From Schistocephalus solidus (lineage: Eukaryota; Platyhelminthes; Cestoda; Diphyllobothriidea; Diphyllobothriidae), in NCBI GenBank assembly GCA_017591395.1, contig WEDG01003260.1, positions 124,001 to 188,000 of the forward strand: DNA of 64,000 nucleotides, read 5' to 3'. Below, in pieces: positions 24,087 through 37,563 of this stretch (the first letter of the stretch is position 1; every line of letters begins with the position of its first letter). Made by a program: the position numbers and the translations under genes. Under the pieces are notes generated by a model. The model had not been told where the DNA came from. It made no database searches and saw only the letters and a list, made by a program, of their open reading frames with translations.

Positions 24087-25422
24087 CTAATTTTCTTTCT
24101 AAACTTTGTTAATGCTGGCTTCCCGTGTCGCCCATCATAGCGATGTTATTTGTGTCTAGGAGCGCCATTCCTCGGTGTCTCACCTAATGCGGCTATTTTA
24201 GATAGAATGAGCGCTTACTGGTGTATGGTGGTGAGACGCCCCTGGGCAGGGGAACTTAGATTCGTAGTAGTTGTCCAATGACTGACATGTAATTGTATTA
24301 CGTAAACCACAACTTAACCGAGGACGATGACGGCAGCGGAACATTGCCTGAGACATATATACGCTTATCCAACGTTAGCTTGATAACACGACGAGGACAG
24401 GCGTTGTCATTCGGCATTTGACTGTCAGGCATGGTAGTCTGGAACCCAACAGAAAAAGTAGGGATCTCCCACGGGAGATGTTGCTATCAATGCACCGACT
24501 CTTCATGAATGCAATTAATTGGCATATTTAAGACAAATTACTCTCTTCATATATGACGACGAAAACGACTTTACTGTATTTTTTGAGCGGAGTTTACCTG
24601 ATCAGAACTAGTAAAGACCGCCAAGACAGTAGAGAACTGTTTTGCTACTTAAAAATGCATAAAAAACAGTATTTCGGAGATAGAGCTTAGGGAGTAATCA
24701 GTTATCAAAGTTAATGAGTGTAGAAGCTAGCAGAGGGTTGTATGGGGGCATTATTTTGGATCCTCCAGCTATGGACAAACAATCAGTTAAAACAGTGGGG
24801 TTTTGTATTCTGATAAATAAATTTCGCCTACTTGTCCAAAGAATGCTAGGCCAGTAAACTAGAGGTTGAATAAATGATCAAAAAATTGTTCTTGAAAATG
24901 AAAGGAAAAATTCTTTTTAAGTTACGCGATCTAAGCAGTGCTAGCAAAATCCGACCTCGTTTTAGAAATTGGAGGTTCAGCATTCTGAGTAAATCGACAA
25001 AAGTGCGAAAAAGACATTATCTGGATGAAACGACACAATTATTTAAGTCTAAGCCCGCAAAAATATCAGCATAACTAAGTAGGCAAGATCGTTGCATCTC
25101 TGTAAACTGGCCGGGAAACCTATAGATTTAAAATACGAAAGTCAACAAAATGAAAGCCCAAACTTACGCATTAACCTATGTACTCCCATAGAAACTTCAG
25201 ATAATCTTGTTATTCACAGTTCACTAAAAAAGACAGTTTCGTGTTTATGCATTTTATGTTCTTTTTGAATTTAAGTATCACAGTCCAAATAGTGTTAGTA
25301 AATTATAACTTATTTTCATGACAATGCATGTCTGGACAAAGGATGTTTTTGGTGACCAATATTCCTCGTCATTCAGTTAGTATACCATTTTGATTTAAGT
25401 GCAACAGCTGGTCATAGCTCAC

Positions 25423-25655
25423 CAATCATTTTGTTAAGGCATGGCCTTCCGCAAATCATAACCAAAACATGATTGGCGTTATACCTAATTACCCGGGCAA
25501 TTGTGAAAAGTTTACTGTCATGATCAAGGATAGCAAAGTGCCCATTTTGACTTATCAGCAGACAGCAGCCAGAGGTGCGCCAACGCCAGGCGATGGAGTA
25601 GCCAAGATCCGAACGCTGGCTCACTGGGCGTTGACGCTTTGATGACCACAACATT
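25423..25655 (-). CDS. Candidate internal exon, unrecognised product
   Basis: Minus strand: gattaagtcag acceptor, one base, 77 open codons, one base, then a GTGAGC donor. It begins MLWSSKRQRPVSQRSDLGYS and includes GHFAILDHDSKLF. It has protein-like composition with balanced charge. No family is recognised. Its exit phase does not fit the candidate exon at 24086 directly, so the two are not simple neighbours in one transcript. Confidence 0.33.
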
Positions 25656-26029
25656 CTGACTTAATCTACCATATTCGCTCAGTTGACTAAGATCGAGGAT
25701 GCCCAGTTAGTTGAGATTTGCGTGCACAGACCCGTTCTTTTTATAGGAACTGAAATTTATGGTCCCGTCTCACTTTAGTATTCGAGGTCTAGAAACCTTC
25801 TTATCTGTTGCGTGGCGATGAAACCATAAATAATTGATAAACCAAACACTCAGAACTCGTAGTTAGCCCAAAATGTATTTGAGTAAAGTAGCCGACTAAT
25901 GGATGGATAGTCAGATTGCACTGACTTCTTCTTCATATGGCCTTTACAGCATTTCCAAACGGTAAGGCTCTGAGCCGCTCCGTTTTACTGTTGAACGGGA
26001 TCATGGTGCTTTGTTTGTAAACCAGATGG

Positions 26030-26225
26030 CGTGATGGCACGCCTAGGTGCGGGGTACTGTCCTGCTGGCCAACTGCGACCCCATCTCTTCTTGACACTGT
26101 CATGACACTGGGTCCAGGTGAGAGAGGGGGAGAGAGAGCGCGATACTTGCATCACAAGTCTAAATTTACAATGAAAGAATTCTCGGGCAAATCACCATCT
26201 CTACTCCCACAATGCTGTGGGGGAC
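26030..26225 (-). repeat. Rep-A fragment (inverted)
   Basis: A diverged inverted copy: gtgatggcacgcctaggtgc at 26030, then a cttgacactgtcatgacac block and gagagagagcgcgatac. Matches the 6062-6270 copy block for block. Confidence 0.65.
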
Positions 26226-26229
26226 ACTG

Positions 26230-28080
26230 TAGGCAAAACCAGAGTCAACGAGCAAACTGTATACTCCTTTGTAACTAAGTTCGGAGATGTGGACGCTTAG
26301 GAGTTGAAAGAGGCTAATCAGATATAAAGGCTTATTCAGCTAATAGCGGCATCTAGGGGACATAGCAGGTGAATCGGTAAGGCAATGGCTAAAGACAGCT
26401 ATCACGTTCGCCACCTCAACACCTCCAACCCCCTCCTCATCCTCCTCTTCCTCCTCCTACGCCGTCCTTGGCATACGGGCTGCGCGGAAGTGAGGAGTGC
26501 GAATAACCCTCTGACACACCTATAAACCCTGACCCCGGCTCAAATGTTCATGTTCTATGTAATAACATTGGCCTTATTTCGAATTACTGAAAACCTGTTT
26601 GCCAATTTGACTTTTCTGCTTTTTCATTAAATGTTGACCTTTATTATCTCAGGGTAATTTATGCGTTGACCTTATGAAAAAATGTCGAGTAGAACTTCCC
26701 CTGAAGGCCACTTTAGCCATCCATCCACCTTCCCAAGTAATCTTCAGAGAGTTAGGTTCGACACCTGTAGTCCACTCCTGCTTTGCAAGATCTCACGGCG
26801 TGCGAGAAAGAACGACGGACAATAATGGTTGACTAAGTAACGTTTCCTGAAACCTGTTGACCGAACTCCGCAAGGGCATTTTAATTATTGATTTGACGCA
26901 CTCACAGAAAGTCTTCGATCAATACAGAAAATATGCTAACTTCCTTTCTCAACGAAAATGTTTACAGTTTTGGACGAAACTCTTTGCTACTTTAAAGTCA
27001 ATAAACTTCGTATTCTATTCCTATTCTAATAACTGGCCTAGGTTATATCTGCGCCTTAGCATGCGCTTCGCTTTTCCGCGATAAAGGTTTACCAAAGCAA
27101 ACAATGTTACTTACTGAATGGCCTGAAACATAATTTCAGGTTAGTTCATAGATACAGGGAGTTGAGCCTTTGACTGAGCGTCTTTAGAGCCATCTGAAAA
27201 ACTGAAAACATTAAACTGAAACGCTTAAAAGTTGTGATTTTCCTACTTAATTTCAATGTCTTTATAAATTAAATCATATTTCGTTGATACGACGCAAATA
27301 AGATTTTTCTTTTGCAATTATTTTAAGGCACATTTCCGTATTATTTAAACTTCACGTCCTAAGAAAGAATACTTGTCATAACGGGCTAAAAGATAAGTTT
27401 ATGGTAAAATGCAACCGACTTATCCTTTATGAAGTTGTTTCAGTTTGTTGAGTTTTAAATAACAGGAATATTTAAACCTTTAGAAAACTGTCAGATGCCA
27501 TCTTTTCAAGCATAACATGGAAAAAAGTGCAAAAACAAATCTTATATACTTCTATGTTCAGGTATGGTTGAAACTACGCAGACATCAAAAAAGGTAAAAA
27601 ACGCGCAATACCCCAGTATTTAATTTGAGAGAGAAAGAGAGTTTACCTTTCGCATGTGGCTTAGGAAACATCTAAAATCAATGAAAAACATGAATACTAT
27701 TCAGGCAGTCCCTTTCGGCGCCTGTGCTTATTGTCAGTGACGAGAAAGGACATTATTTGAAAAATGGCAGCCTGCAACTCCTGAGGTACCTTGTTATTAT
27801 GCTTTAAGGCAATCAATAGTAAAACACCACTCAACTAATTCTTCCTAATCGAAACGCCCTTCAGAATTAGGGCTAACATTTCACGAGCTTGGAGAGTGAC
27901 TATAATATCGTAGGTGTCTTGAAGAAATCCTTCATCCACGGGAACGTGATAAATATATTGGTGTCAAAAAGTTTTCTCAATGTTTTCCTTAGTACCGATC
28001 GAAACATCACACGAAAGACAGAGTATAATGAGTAGTATTGCGAACTCTACTGTGAGATCGACCTTTAGATCACACAGAGT
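26230..28080. other. No recognised feature
   Basis: Unique AT-rich sequence with a short CTCCTC run near 26430-26460. The open frame at 26857-27084 has no support. Confidence 0.5.
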
Positions 28081-28084
28081 AGTC

Positions 28085-28850
28085 ACCGTACTTTATTAAA
28101 AATTAGAGGCCGTTTCATACATCTCCAACATAAATGCAATCTATTCATTTGTTTAGCGCAAAGGGCTAGAAAAATTTGCTCGGCAGATAGTATTGAGGAG
28201 GAGCTTTCGAAGATCCAGAACCTACTTCGAGAGAACGGATATCCTGATAGGTTAATTACAAAGCATATTGTCGCAAGACCAGTGAAACCTGCCAAGCTTA
28301 CTGTGGAAAATAAAACTCTATTCCTCGAAGGGCCCTTTCAAGGGGATGCGGCTAGCGAACTCCTGAAAAGACGCCTTAACCAAGCCGTTACAAAAACTTC
28401 CCAGCAGCGAGACTTCAGATAGTGTTCTCAACCAACCCTCATTTATGAGGCGAAGGTAAGGATAGGTTGCCGGCTCAGACCACCTCCATGTGCATTTACT
28501 CATTTACTTGCTCCTGTGGAGCAGGTTATATTGGTCGCACAAGTCGGCGCCAATCCAAAAGAATAAGAGAACACCTCTCAGCATGGCTGAGAAAAGGCGA
28601 AGTCAAGAGCATAAAAAACGCCATCCTTGCACATATTGTTAACACAGAACATAGTGTGGACCCCAGCGAAACTTTCGTGTAATTTATAAGGTCCCAACAA
28701 ACTACCCCAAGCCACTGTGTCAACGTCTACTTGCAGCAGCAGAAGTGACTGACATAAGGTTGAAGCAGCCGATCTTGTGCGCACATGAGAATCTAGTACA
28801 AACTCCGCGCTTAGCTTGGCCAATGGTCGCTTAACTGCATGCATTCCTCC
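28085..28850 (+). mobile_element. Penelope-like element 3' fragment with GIY-YIG domain
   Basis: The fragment begins in the RT-endonuclease linker (SYISNINAIYSF, then LLRENGYPDRLITKHI) and continues with FQGDAASELLKRRLNQA. A well preserved GIY-YIG nuclease segment lies at 28480-28640: CIYSFTCSCGAGYIGRTSRR followed by KRIREHLSAWL. It ends near LCAHENLVQTPRLAWP at about 28830. At least two frameshifts break the frame, near 28300 and 28680. The endonuclease core is the best preserved of the three Penelope-like copies here. Confidence 0.8.
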
Positions 28851-30213
28851 GCGCCATCTCTATCCAATAGAACGGCTCTACTTAACGCTCATTCACGCCT
28901 AACACTGTTTATTATCGTCCTTCCCCTATACACACCTGTCACATAACATGCATGTACATGCTTTTAAATTTCTACTACGTTCCAACGTTTCCCAACAACT
29001 GCACTGGTCTGAAGAAAGAAGTTATCAAAAGCAGCGTGAAAGCTCGCCAACTCGTTTTTTGAATCTTTTAAAGGGAATTTTCACAAATTCACAACTGGTA
29101 GAGTGTCAAAGGGGCGAGAGCTGTCCGGGAAACGATGACCTTATAGCATAGCTAACACCGTTCTGCAATTAGGTTTTATCACTGAAAATGTAGACCTCTG
29201 GTAGTTACTGTACAATGATTTATGAGAAATCGGTAGACTACATTAATGTTAACGGGCTGTGCCACATCATGAAGAATGTTTAGAAGAGGTACAGGCGATA
29301 ATACTTTTAGTTTCAGATACCTTTTAGAAATGTCACTGTCCGGCATGCCAGCTTACTCTCCAAGCTTATTTATATTCTGAAGGATACAGCAAGGTGTGAA
29401 TCGTGTGTTAAATCTACAGGTAACGCCTGAAGTTTTATAAGCAAAGTTGCCGACAGACTGACTGACAGTCTAACTGATTGACGTATATGTGTACTTTCTG
29501 ATCACAGATAGGGTACCTAAACGGAATACCTAATTTATACTCGTGAGCAAGCAAATGCTCACGTTTTTCTGCTACGTGCAGAAAGGGAGGTAATTTTTTC
29601 CTCAATAAAATAAGAAATGAATCCTTTAGAGCTTTGAGTTATTCTTCCTGAAATGTGTCGTAACTGGTAATACTGCCATACAGCTTAGCAGATGGCGTGG
29701 TTGACCTTCATGCCTTCACAAAATTGCAATCTTAAGAGAGAACGAGAATTTTCTGGTGTGTTCTTTGCCTAGTTAATTATGCGTTTTTGATGCAAAGGTT
29801 GTAAGTAAGTATTAATACATACCACAACCGTAATAAATGTTATAAAGTCTTTACTCCTCTTGCTTTGTATTTTATGGGTATCGATGCTTGCGGAAAAGTA
29901 GTTAATGGACTTGTTTCTCATTAAGGTAAACTGAATAATTCCAAAACTGACTTATCTAGATTGTATTTTAAATCATCCTTTTCCGGCGCAGCCATCGTAT
30001 TTGCAAAATATGCCAATTGTAATGAGCATTATTCTCCTGCGTGTAGCTAAACTAAATCTTCGCAGTCTAAATACATGAATACAGTGTCTCCTAGTCAAAA
30101 CAAATACGATTAAAAACCGTTTTTGAGATGCATAGAACGTATGCTATTACAAAGTACGCACATGTGTTCTTGCGGCAGAAAGAAGGATGATGTATTTAAA
30201 CATAATATAGGTG

Positions 30214-30219
30214 TTTATT
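30214..30219 (-). terminator. AATAAA polyadenylation signal of minus-strand EF-hand gene
   Basis: AATAAA on the minus strand, about 32 nt after the TAG stop at 30251. Distance and sequence fit a polyadenylation signal. Confidence 0.45.
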
Positions 30220-30250
30220 TTCTTTTCCTTCCGCAATCGGCAAAAAAGTT

Positions 30251-30493
30251 CTACTTTGAACATAGGAATTGCATCAGCTCTTCGACGTTGAGTTCGCCGT
30301 CGCCGTCCTTGTCATGTTGGCTGATGAATTCCCGCACATCGGCCTCCTTAATTCCCGATCCATGGAGTGCGGTGAGGAATTCCTTCGTGCTCACCGTACC
30401 TGACTTGTCGGCATCGAGGCTAGCCAGCAGGGCTTGGACTTCACTGCGACTAAAGCAATGTTAGCCAATGGCACTGAAAAGTTACCTGGGCAT
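30251..30493 (-). CDS. Small EF-hand Ca2+-binding protein (68 aa), two exons
   Basis: A complete two-exon gene. Exon 1 is only ATG CCC AG (30486-30493). A 36-nt GT..AG intron (30450-30485) follows, and exon 2 is 30251-30449 with a TAG stop. The protein starts MPSRSEVQALLASLDADKSG. It has two canonical 12-residue EF-hand loops, DADKSGTVSTKE (residues 15-26) and DKDGDGELNVEE (residues 49-60), with acidic or oxygen ligands at positions 1, 3, 5 and 12. It ends LCSK. Length and layout match the ~70-residue EF-hand proteins known from cestodes, which are probably cytosolic Ca2+ sensors or buffers. There is no signal peptide. Its paralogue at 46175-46446 has the same start (MPSR) and the same intron phase, which confirms the start codon and splicing. 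A frame open upstream of the ATG is treated as 5' leader. Confidence 0.88.
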
Positions 30494-30534
30494 CTTATGT
30501 TGCAAATTCTGGTCGGTCAGATCGCGACCGCTGC

Positions 30535-30541
30535 ATTTATA
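30535..30541 (-). promoter_or_regulatory. TATA box of minus-strand EF-hand gene
   Basis: TATAAAT reads on the minus strand 42 bp upstream of the ATG at 30493. This would put the transcription start near 30510 with a very short leader. The motif is seen in sequence; its role as promoter is inferred from position. Confidence 0.35.
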
Positions 30542-30829
30542 CTTCATTTCGTACTCAGTAGCACTGGCCTTGTCCGCATCAAGTGCTAATTGGTCAGGTA
30601 ACATAAAAGCCGTGCCATTGTGTAGCCACTGTTACATTTTGGACGCTATAGTAAATACGGTCGCTCGTAGTAAGGCCTTTGCGCGTCCAGTGATGGATGA
30701 TATGTTTATACGAAACCGAAGCATTCGCTGCCAAATAATGCTCGCCCTTGCACGCTGCCCCCTCACAGGGGGATTCAGAAGTTCTATCCGTGATAGTAAA
30801 AAGGATTTTGAAAACCTAGGCTAGGTAAC

Positions 30830-33800
30830 AGGGCGCTGCCTAGTCTAATGTAAAATACTGGATATAGGGCCAAACCCTTATTTAATCTGACAATGAGATT
30901 TATAATAAAACGGGTTAAAACAATCAAAAGAAAGCCATTGTTCAGTCAGCTCAAAATTTCTTTAAGCATATTAATGGGCACAGATATTTTTGTCATTCAC
31001 TGGAGGCAAAAACCAAGAGAAGAAATAATAATTTTGAAGAAACATGAGGGATTACTTATTTATTGCAGTTAATAGTAAAAAATTACTTTGACGAAGTATA
31101 TAACAAACCACAGCAAAAGCCAGCGAAGTACTCATTTGGTAGCAAATTACGTTTTCTGAAAATTTTATGCTCAAAGAAAGCATATCTTTCGTTTCCAACA
31201 AACTTTCCAAAGCCAACTTGCTGTTACACCAGCGTTTCCAAACTGCAAACCGTCATAGTGTGCCTAGTTGATTTTGCAATAAATTTTGAACATTTTGTAT
31301 AATTTACACGCAGCAATACATTCCGTCTAAGAACAAGCACACATTTATCTATGCCATAAGAGCGATGCAATATTGTGCTCGTTAAAGGTTGCAGCGAATG
31401 TGGATCATATCGTATAATTTACAAAAAAACATATTTTTATGCATGTTTTCTATAAAATATATTTGAATCTATAGGGACGTTGCAAATCAATGGAAAAACG
31501 TATGCTTATAAGAAGTTATTTTTCACAGGACGTAGTTTTTGAAGACAGCCGGAAGGAAGCTTGTTCAAAAGCCGAAAACCTGGCAGTACTGAAATATACT
31601 GGGATAATGTTGTACAATAATTAATATAACAACTCTATTTAGATTATATTTTCAAATCGTAAACACGTTTCTGAATAAAGACAGATGAGCACTGCCGACA
31701 AGGACAAGCGAGACCGGAATGGCCACGTCTGGCTCATTAGCCATCATCAACCAGTCATACACAACACCAGGTGGTGGCCATTCCAGCCTCCCTTGTCGTT
31801 ATCAGCATTTCTTAGTTGCCTTTACTACTAGCCACTGTGCGGCTGCTGGTGGAGCATGAGAGTGAGCCCCAAGTTAGAACGGAAAGAGTAAATTCCGTTA
31901 GCGATCAGTGAGCGCTCGTCAGCGAACGTTTCAGAATTTTTCTTAACTTTTCATGAGATAGCATAGCTACAGTAGGTCTCTAAGTGATCTTGTAAAGGCC
32001 GGTTTTGCATAAACTAATTAGTTATGTAAAACTTTCGTCATAATCACAAGACGATTCAGTTTTGACTGTTAATGCGTCTTCCCCAGTAATTATGTAAACG
32101 GGAAGATGTTTGCAGGCTACCACAGCACAAATAGTATGTATCTTTTACCTTTATTTCACCATGTCTAAAAAGCCTATCATATGTATAAAAAACCTGAAAT
32201 CAAATTTATACCTATAATTCGCGATAGCAAACGACGTTGCCCTATGCTAGGCGTTTACATTATACTTGAACTTTTAGAATGGCGTTCCAAAAGCTAGTGC
32301 TATCAATATATTAAAACAAAACACATCCATCAAGATAGAATTTTATTAAAAGTGTGAATTTTTCGAACGGACCTATAGGAGGCGCACGTTTACTGAAAGG
32401 GTAATAATTCCGTACTTAGAAAATTTTATATAAATGCCGAATGAGGGTAAAATGTCAATTATTTGTGGAAATAAGGCGTTGCCAACGGAAGGCATCATCA
32501 TCCTCTTACCAATATTCTGCTTACGTTGATGTATTTTAACTACGTCGATTCAATTACTAATGCTTGTGGTGGTCATTCACGTCTAGCAGGAATGTAAAAT
32601 AAACTTTGAGAGGGCGAAACGGCAAGTAACAACAATAACTCATTAAAAAGATGCCAGCAAAATGTGATTGTAGCAGAAATCCCAAAAGAATAGAGCCTAC
32701 AAAAGCCTACAGAAAGGATGTTCATGGCTACGTTTGTAAGAATATGGAGGTCAAATTGGTAGACGATGCACATTGATGCGAGTATTAGATTGCTTGTGTT
32801 TCAATAACAAAATATTGTTGAATTTCACATTTAAATAAAAGCAAATTTAATATAATTATTGCAGGGAGCAGCAATATAGTCATTCCCAAATGACACGGGG
32901 CTTGCTAAAAAGTTGTTAATACATAAAATTTTACGCTTGGTAAACTTCAGCATTTCTTCTCTACCTGCTGTCAGATTTAAATAGGTAGTCCAGGCTAACT
33001 AATATTTATTTATGCTAAATTCACGCGGTCTGGGTTTTGAGTCGATAATTTGCCAAAATATGGATTTTTCTTAATTGTCGTAGTTTATGCTCGGAGCGTG
33101 CAAGCCTTAAGAGGAACTCGGCGGTCAACATTTGCAGGGCAATATTGCTGTGAACTCCTGAACTTGGCACTATTTGTTTGCTTCGTTGCTTTTTGCTGAA
33201 CTATCGGAATAGATCTGACTAGTTTAGCAAACGAGTAAAATTCTAGCAAACGGATGATAAATATCCCTAACATATTGATCGCAAATTAACAATCTAAAGA
33301 AAATGGCACCAAAATGCAAACTAAATTTATGTACCGTTCATGGGAAGTGACCGAACCAAAATATTGATGTTCAGTGGCTTTCAAATTTGAGTGGCAACTT
33401 TTACGCAAATAGCAATTCTTCCAGTTAAACGTCTCTAACAACCACAAACAGACTGCCAAGGAAAAATAGGATGAAACTGGAAAAGCCAAGACAACAGACC
33501 CCACAGCATTAGCATCAGCTGGTTGTGGTGGAGATAGCCTAATAAATTCCTATCATAATCAACACAGTTCGTTGAAGGTAACATTGTCAAAATATAATCC
33601 ATACAAGCTGTTGCAGAACCATCATGATGAAACAGGAAGTCGAGCACGAGGGTTAAAAGAGAAATTTTAAGAACCCCACCTTAATCGACCAGCCCGTAAA
33701 AATTTATACGAGAACTTCTTATTAAGACTTAACTGCTCTGTGACTCTTGCCTGACTAGACCTGTGTAGAAAACAAGCACCGATAGCTTTGCAAAGTTTGC

Positions 33801-35260
33801 TTTTCAACCAATTTTATTTCAAATATTTGCCCTCTGAAGTTTATAATGCTCAACTTAACTTTATGTCTGGTGTGAACTGCCGAGGGTACAAAAAAGAGCC
33901 AAAAACGATTAAACTTCTAGTAATTAAGGAAAGCTGGGGTGGGAAAAATCTGAATCTAGTTTCTCAGAGAAATCGCTAAGCTTTGATTTCTTCTTAGGCT
34001 ATTCAAAGAGGTATTTCAACTACCAAGAAGTACGTTAACGCAAGGAAATTAACTTATGCATTCAAGATTTTCCATTGAGTTTTGGTGCTCATAAAAGTCA
34101 AATCTCATTTAAAACCGCTGCATAATGTTGGCAGTTGTCTAGTATCTTCAGCAACGCATGTCAAGGGGTCATAGAGGTCAGTTATATCTGGCTTAACAAA
34201 GCATACTTTTATTGAATACTAACTTAACGTTTATGCGGTCGCAGGTTTTTAGGTTATTTTATGTGTGAGTGATCTATGCCAGCATTTTTTAACTTTCCTT
34301 AATGGGATTGATCTCAACAGGCCTCCCGATACTAAATTTCAGTCAGAATGTACCCAAAAGTGGCCAAAATTGGCATCTTTAGCTCAGCCATGTAATTATT
34401 TAGGCGAATTTTAACTTCAAGCATTTCATACCATTTAGTTATTCACATAAAGATAGTGCATCCAAAAAACGGTATATCTGCCAGTTACAATGGCCGGATG
34501 CTTAAATCACGCGATTAAAGGTGGCAGCTGGGTGTCTCTCTGAGGTTTCGTCCAGTACGTGCCAGCGGTTAAAATGGAACTGCCAGCGTAGGCAGAATAG
34601 TTTATATCTAACTTAACTTCCGGTCCGGGCTTTTCAGTGCTGGCATAAAATACACTGCAAGTGCGGACAGCTGACACACATCTTTAAGTAGTCTGACTGT
34701 ATTTGCAGACTCAAGGAATGTCTGAGAGGTTATATTTTTATTTAAAAAAACATACAGAGAGCTTAAAAATGGAAAAGAATTTGTGACTTGCCACAACAAG
34801 CTTCTAACGTTTTGTAGCCAAATGGTTGCAAATAATGAAAAACAACCCCAATCAATATTTTTGACCCTGCTTACTTTTAAAATTTTAACTGAGCATACCT
34901 GGATGAAATGTGATCTACGTTCACTGCCTGCCTTGACTAAGATGCCAGGGTATTCAAACTATCTTTAAGACGTTTGCAGGAATCCTGCGTGTCATAAACC
35001 CATTTTTTAAATAGGATTTAATGCTTACCGTATTCGAGATCAAGCCCAAGTCCCTTTATCTAAGCTTTCGATCGAATTATTCGCATAAACCGTTAGAAGG
35101 TAGCAAAAACATTCCACGGATATTTGATGGAAAATGGCGCGTGTGTGAATATATATATTTATAGTAAGGCTTTGCAATTCTGAAAGAACAGTCGTTTGAA
35201 CTGTAGTATGGATGCCTGTCAAAATTTAAAAAAAGGAATTTAAGTCGTTACGCAAAAATT
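30830..35260. other. Intergenic, one repeat only
   Basis: Holds the inverted-repeat copy at 31689-31930. Several 60-80 codon frames on the minus strand (33.3-33.65 kb, 34.6-34.8 kb) lack splice signals and domains. Confidence 0.5.
31689..31930. repeat. Interspersed repeat with internal inverted repeat, copy 3
   Basis: The left arm 31689-31726 (gcactgccgacaaggacaag and on to ggaatggccac) and the right arm 31774-31810 (gtggccattccagcctccct to cagcatt) are imperfect inverted repeats with a 47-bp spacer. The rest to 31930 matches copy 2 inverted. It could form a hairpin. Confidence 0.6.
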
Positions 35261-35264
35261 GCAG

Positions 35265-35454
35265 GCATCGTTTGGACAAAGTCAATACAGAAAGGCAAAA
35301 TGTATATGTGAACGATGGCAGAAGGCCTCCTGCATGTGCTCCTTTACGAAATCTCCACAGCCTATCAGCAAAGCTAAACAGACTGTTAGATTTTATTTCG
35401 GAGATCTTCTTAGTAGCCTGTCTGCTAAACCCTCATTATGATTTCAAAATTCAA
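35265..35454 (+). CDS. Candidate internal exon, unrecognised product
   Basis: Plus strand: cgcaaaaattgcag acceptor, one base, 63 open codons (HRLDKVNTERQNVYVNDGRR to HYDFKIQ), then a GTGAGT donor. The C-terminal part (LNRLLDFISEIFLVACLLNP) is amphipathic to hydrophobic. A shifted frame is also open over part of it. Acceptor and donor are both close to consensus. I recognise no family. Confidence 0.35.
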
Positions 35455-36023
35455 GTGAGTTGGAACCAATGTCATATTTGTCTACTGAATAAGACTGTTT
35501 CTCATGACAAAATATAGCAAGTTTAAGTTTTCAAGAAGATTGATCAGGTCCTCAATCACTGGCGATTAAACAAATGAAACTATAGCAGCCGATCTTGGTA
35601 TGAAGAAATTGAAACTCGAGTGCTTGAAACAGTTACGTCGAAGGAACAGGGTAATTGCCATGTTCAACATGTATTTTGAATCTGAATGCATCTGCTTTAG
35701 GTAGGCTGCTTAATATCATTAACTTTGCCTTAAAAATAAGAAAAAGTTATTCCTGATCCATCAGCGCTAGCCTAAAAACTAGTCAAAATAAATTCACTCT
35801 TAGAAATCGCGAATTCCATGACCATTTGATGACCTTTCTGCTTGCATTATTTCACATTTATACTACATTGGCGATTATCTGGACTGTATAACAGCGGCCT
35901 TAGTAACCAGTTGAAGTACTACTGATGGGGAAACAGCGGGGTTCGGTTGTGCATTTGAGTACGACAATGATTTTGGCTATGCCGCCTATGCTAGCTTTGT
36001 ATTTGAATTATCAAGAGTCGGCT

Positions 36024-36100
36024 CACTGTCTCTGATGATGGGTTCAAGGGAGAATCCGAAACTTCAGGCGAAAAATTCATATTCCAGCGATCGCATCTTT
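36024..36100 (+). repeat. Single arm of TIR element family
   Basis: cactgtctctgatgatgggt, gagaatccgaaacttcaggc and ttccagcgatcgc match the right arm of the foldback at 45.2 kb and the arms of the 58.2-kb element. No partner arm was found nearby. Confidence 0.6.
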
Positions 36101-36411
36101 TCCTTCTGAGTCTGCTCAGATTCAGTTGTTACTTATTACCAAATGAAGAAAAATTTATGTTATTTACCAAACTCAACTGAAAATCCCCTCCATGCAACGC
36201 ACTGTAGAAAAATTACCTTTTAGGTTATGTGATGTTAAGAGTTTTGATTTGTTAGTTGAATGGTGAAATGAACATCAAAATACAGATTGTGATGGTTCCA
36301 GGATAAATCATGGGAATGGATAGACCCATAGCGTAATACAGGTGGTAATGCGCTGAATTTCAGGAAGGAGACATATTTCCGTATCCTTACTCTAAAAATT
36401 ACACTGACTCG

Positions 36412-36495
36412 AACCCCAAAGAGGACCCAAACCTTAACCATAACCATAGCCCTAGTCAACCCTATAACTAACCTTATTACTAACCATAATCTTCC
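36412..36495 (+). repeat. Degenerate telomere-like / minisatellite tract
   Basis: A run of imperfect hexamer-like units (ccttaaccataaccatagcc, ccctataactaacc). It resembles a heavily decayed CCCTAA array or an unrelated AACC-type minisatellite. Too degenerate to decide. Confidence 0.4.
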
Positions 36496-37563
36496 TCGAG
36501 TTCAACGCAGGGCCATTCCGTATCGCGGGGTAGATAACAATCCCATTTACTTACCCTTCTTAGGTTATAGGATCCGCGTAAATTTCCCTAGTATAAACAA
36601 AATCCTTTTATTCTGAGGTAATAACTCATGAAAGCATTATGTTACGTCTTATTATACTTTACGAATTCCAGTAACAGAGTAAATGTTGCGATCTTACTTA
36701 AGAATTACCAACTGCGAGTCTCTATTAGAATTTCAGTTAGCAAGGCCTACGTAATGCAGGTTGTAAAAAAATCCATAGAAATTTCGTTAGCTCCTAGAAG
36801 TTAATAAGCAGTTCATCTTTTTGGTAAAAAATGAGGCAAATATGCACTACTTGCTAGTATGGAGCAGTGACGTTGCGATAAATTCACACATTGCCACCTA
36901 ACCGAACATAGCCGTAGCGGACACAATTTGTTAGTGCAAAGGTTGGCGATAGCATGGGAGTAACGTTTGGTAGCTTAATTAATTTTAGTGGCAGTTTCAC
37001 TTTAAACACATTGATCGCGAAATGACAAACAATTTATGTTTTTAGAATAGCAGCCTTTTTTCTGACCTCCAACTCATTCCGCAATCCATCCGTAATAGAA
37101 TGACCTGGGGTCACTGTAACCCTGAAGGTATGCCTCACCACAATTCAGTTTCAATAACACCCACAATTGCCACTGAAAACTAGTTCAGATTTCCTTTTCC
37201 GATGGAACTCAAATAATAGCATTGTTAAAGCCAACCAAAACCGTTTGTCGAAAACTCCTAGATTCTAGCAGCATTGCATAGCTAAAAAAAGTATTTCTTC
37301 CAACAGTTCAATTTCGTCAGAAATTGGTGTATAAATATGGAGCTAATTCATTGAGGCAAACCTTCTCATGTTCCTCTCGCGAGTTTATATAAATATTTTA
37401 AGTAAAATGTCATCACGTTTATTGGAATAACCACATAACGTTCCCCAACTGCTAACGGTTTGTTAAAAATATATGAATTTACATTAATGTAAGTTTATAA
37501 ATCTCTGAGCACAAGGGCTAGACAACAACCCAAACAGGTCTTCCCATCTACTTCCTGCTGCAG

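Noticed and set aside
36412..36495. Interstitial telomere
   Set aside because: No two consecutive perfect CCCTAA units. The tract is too degenerate to claim.
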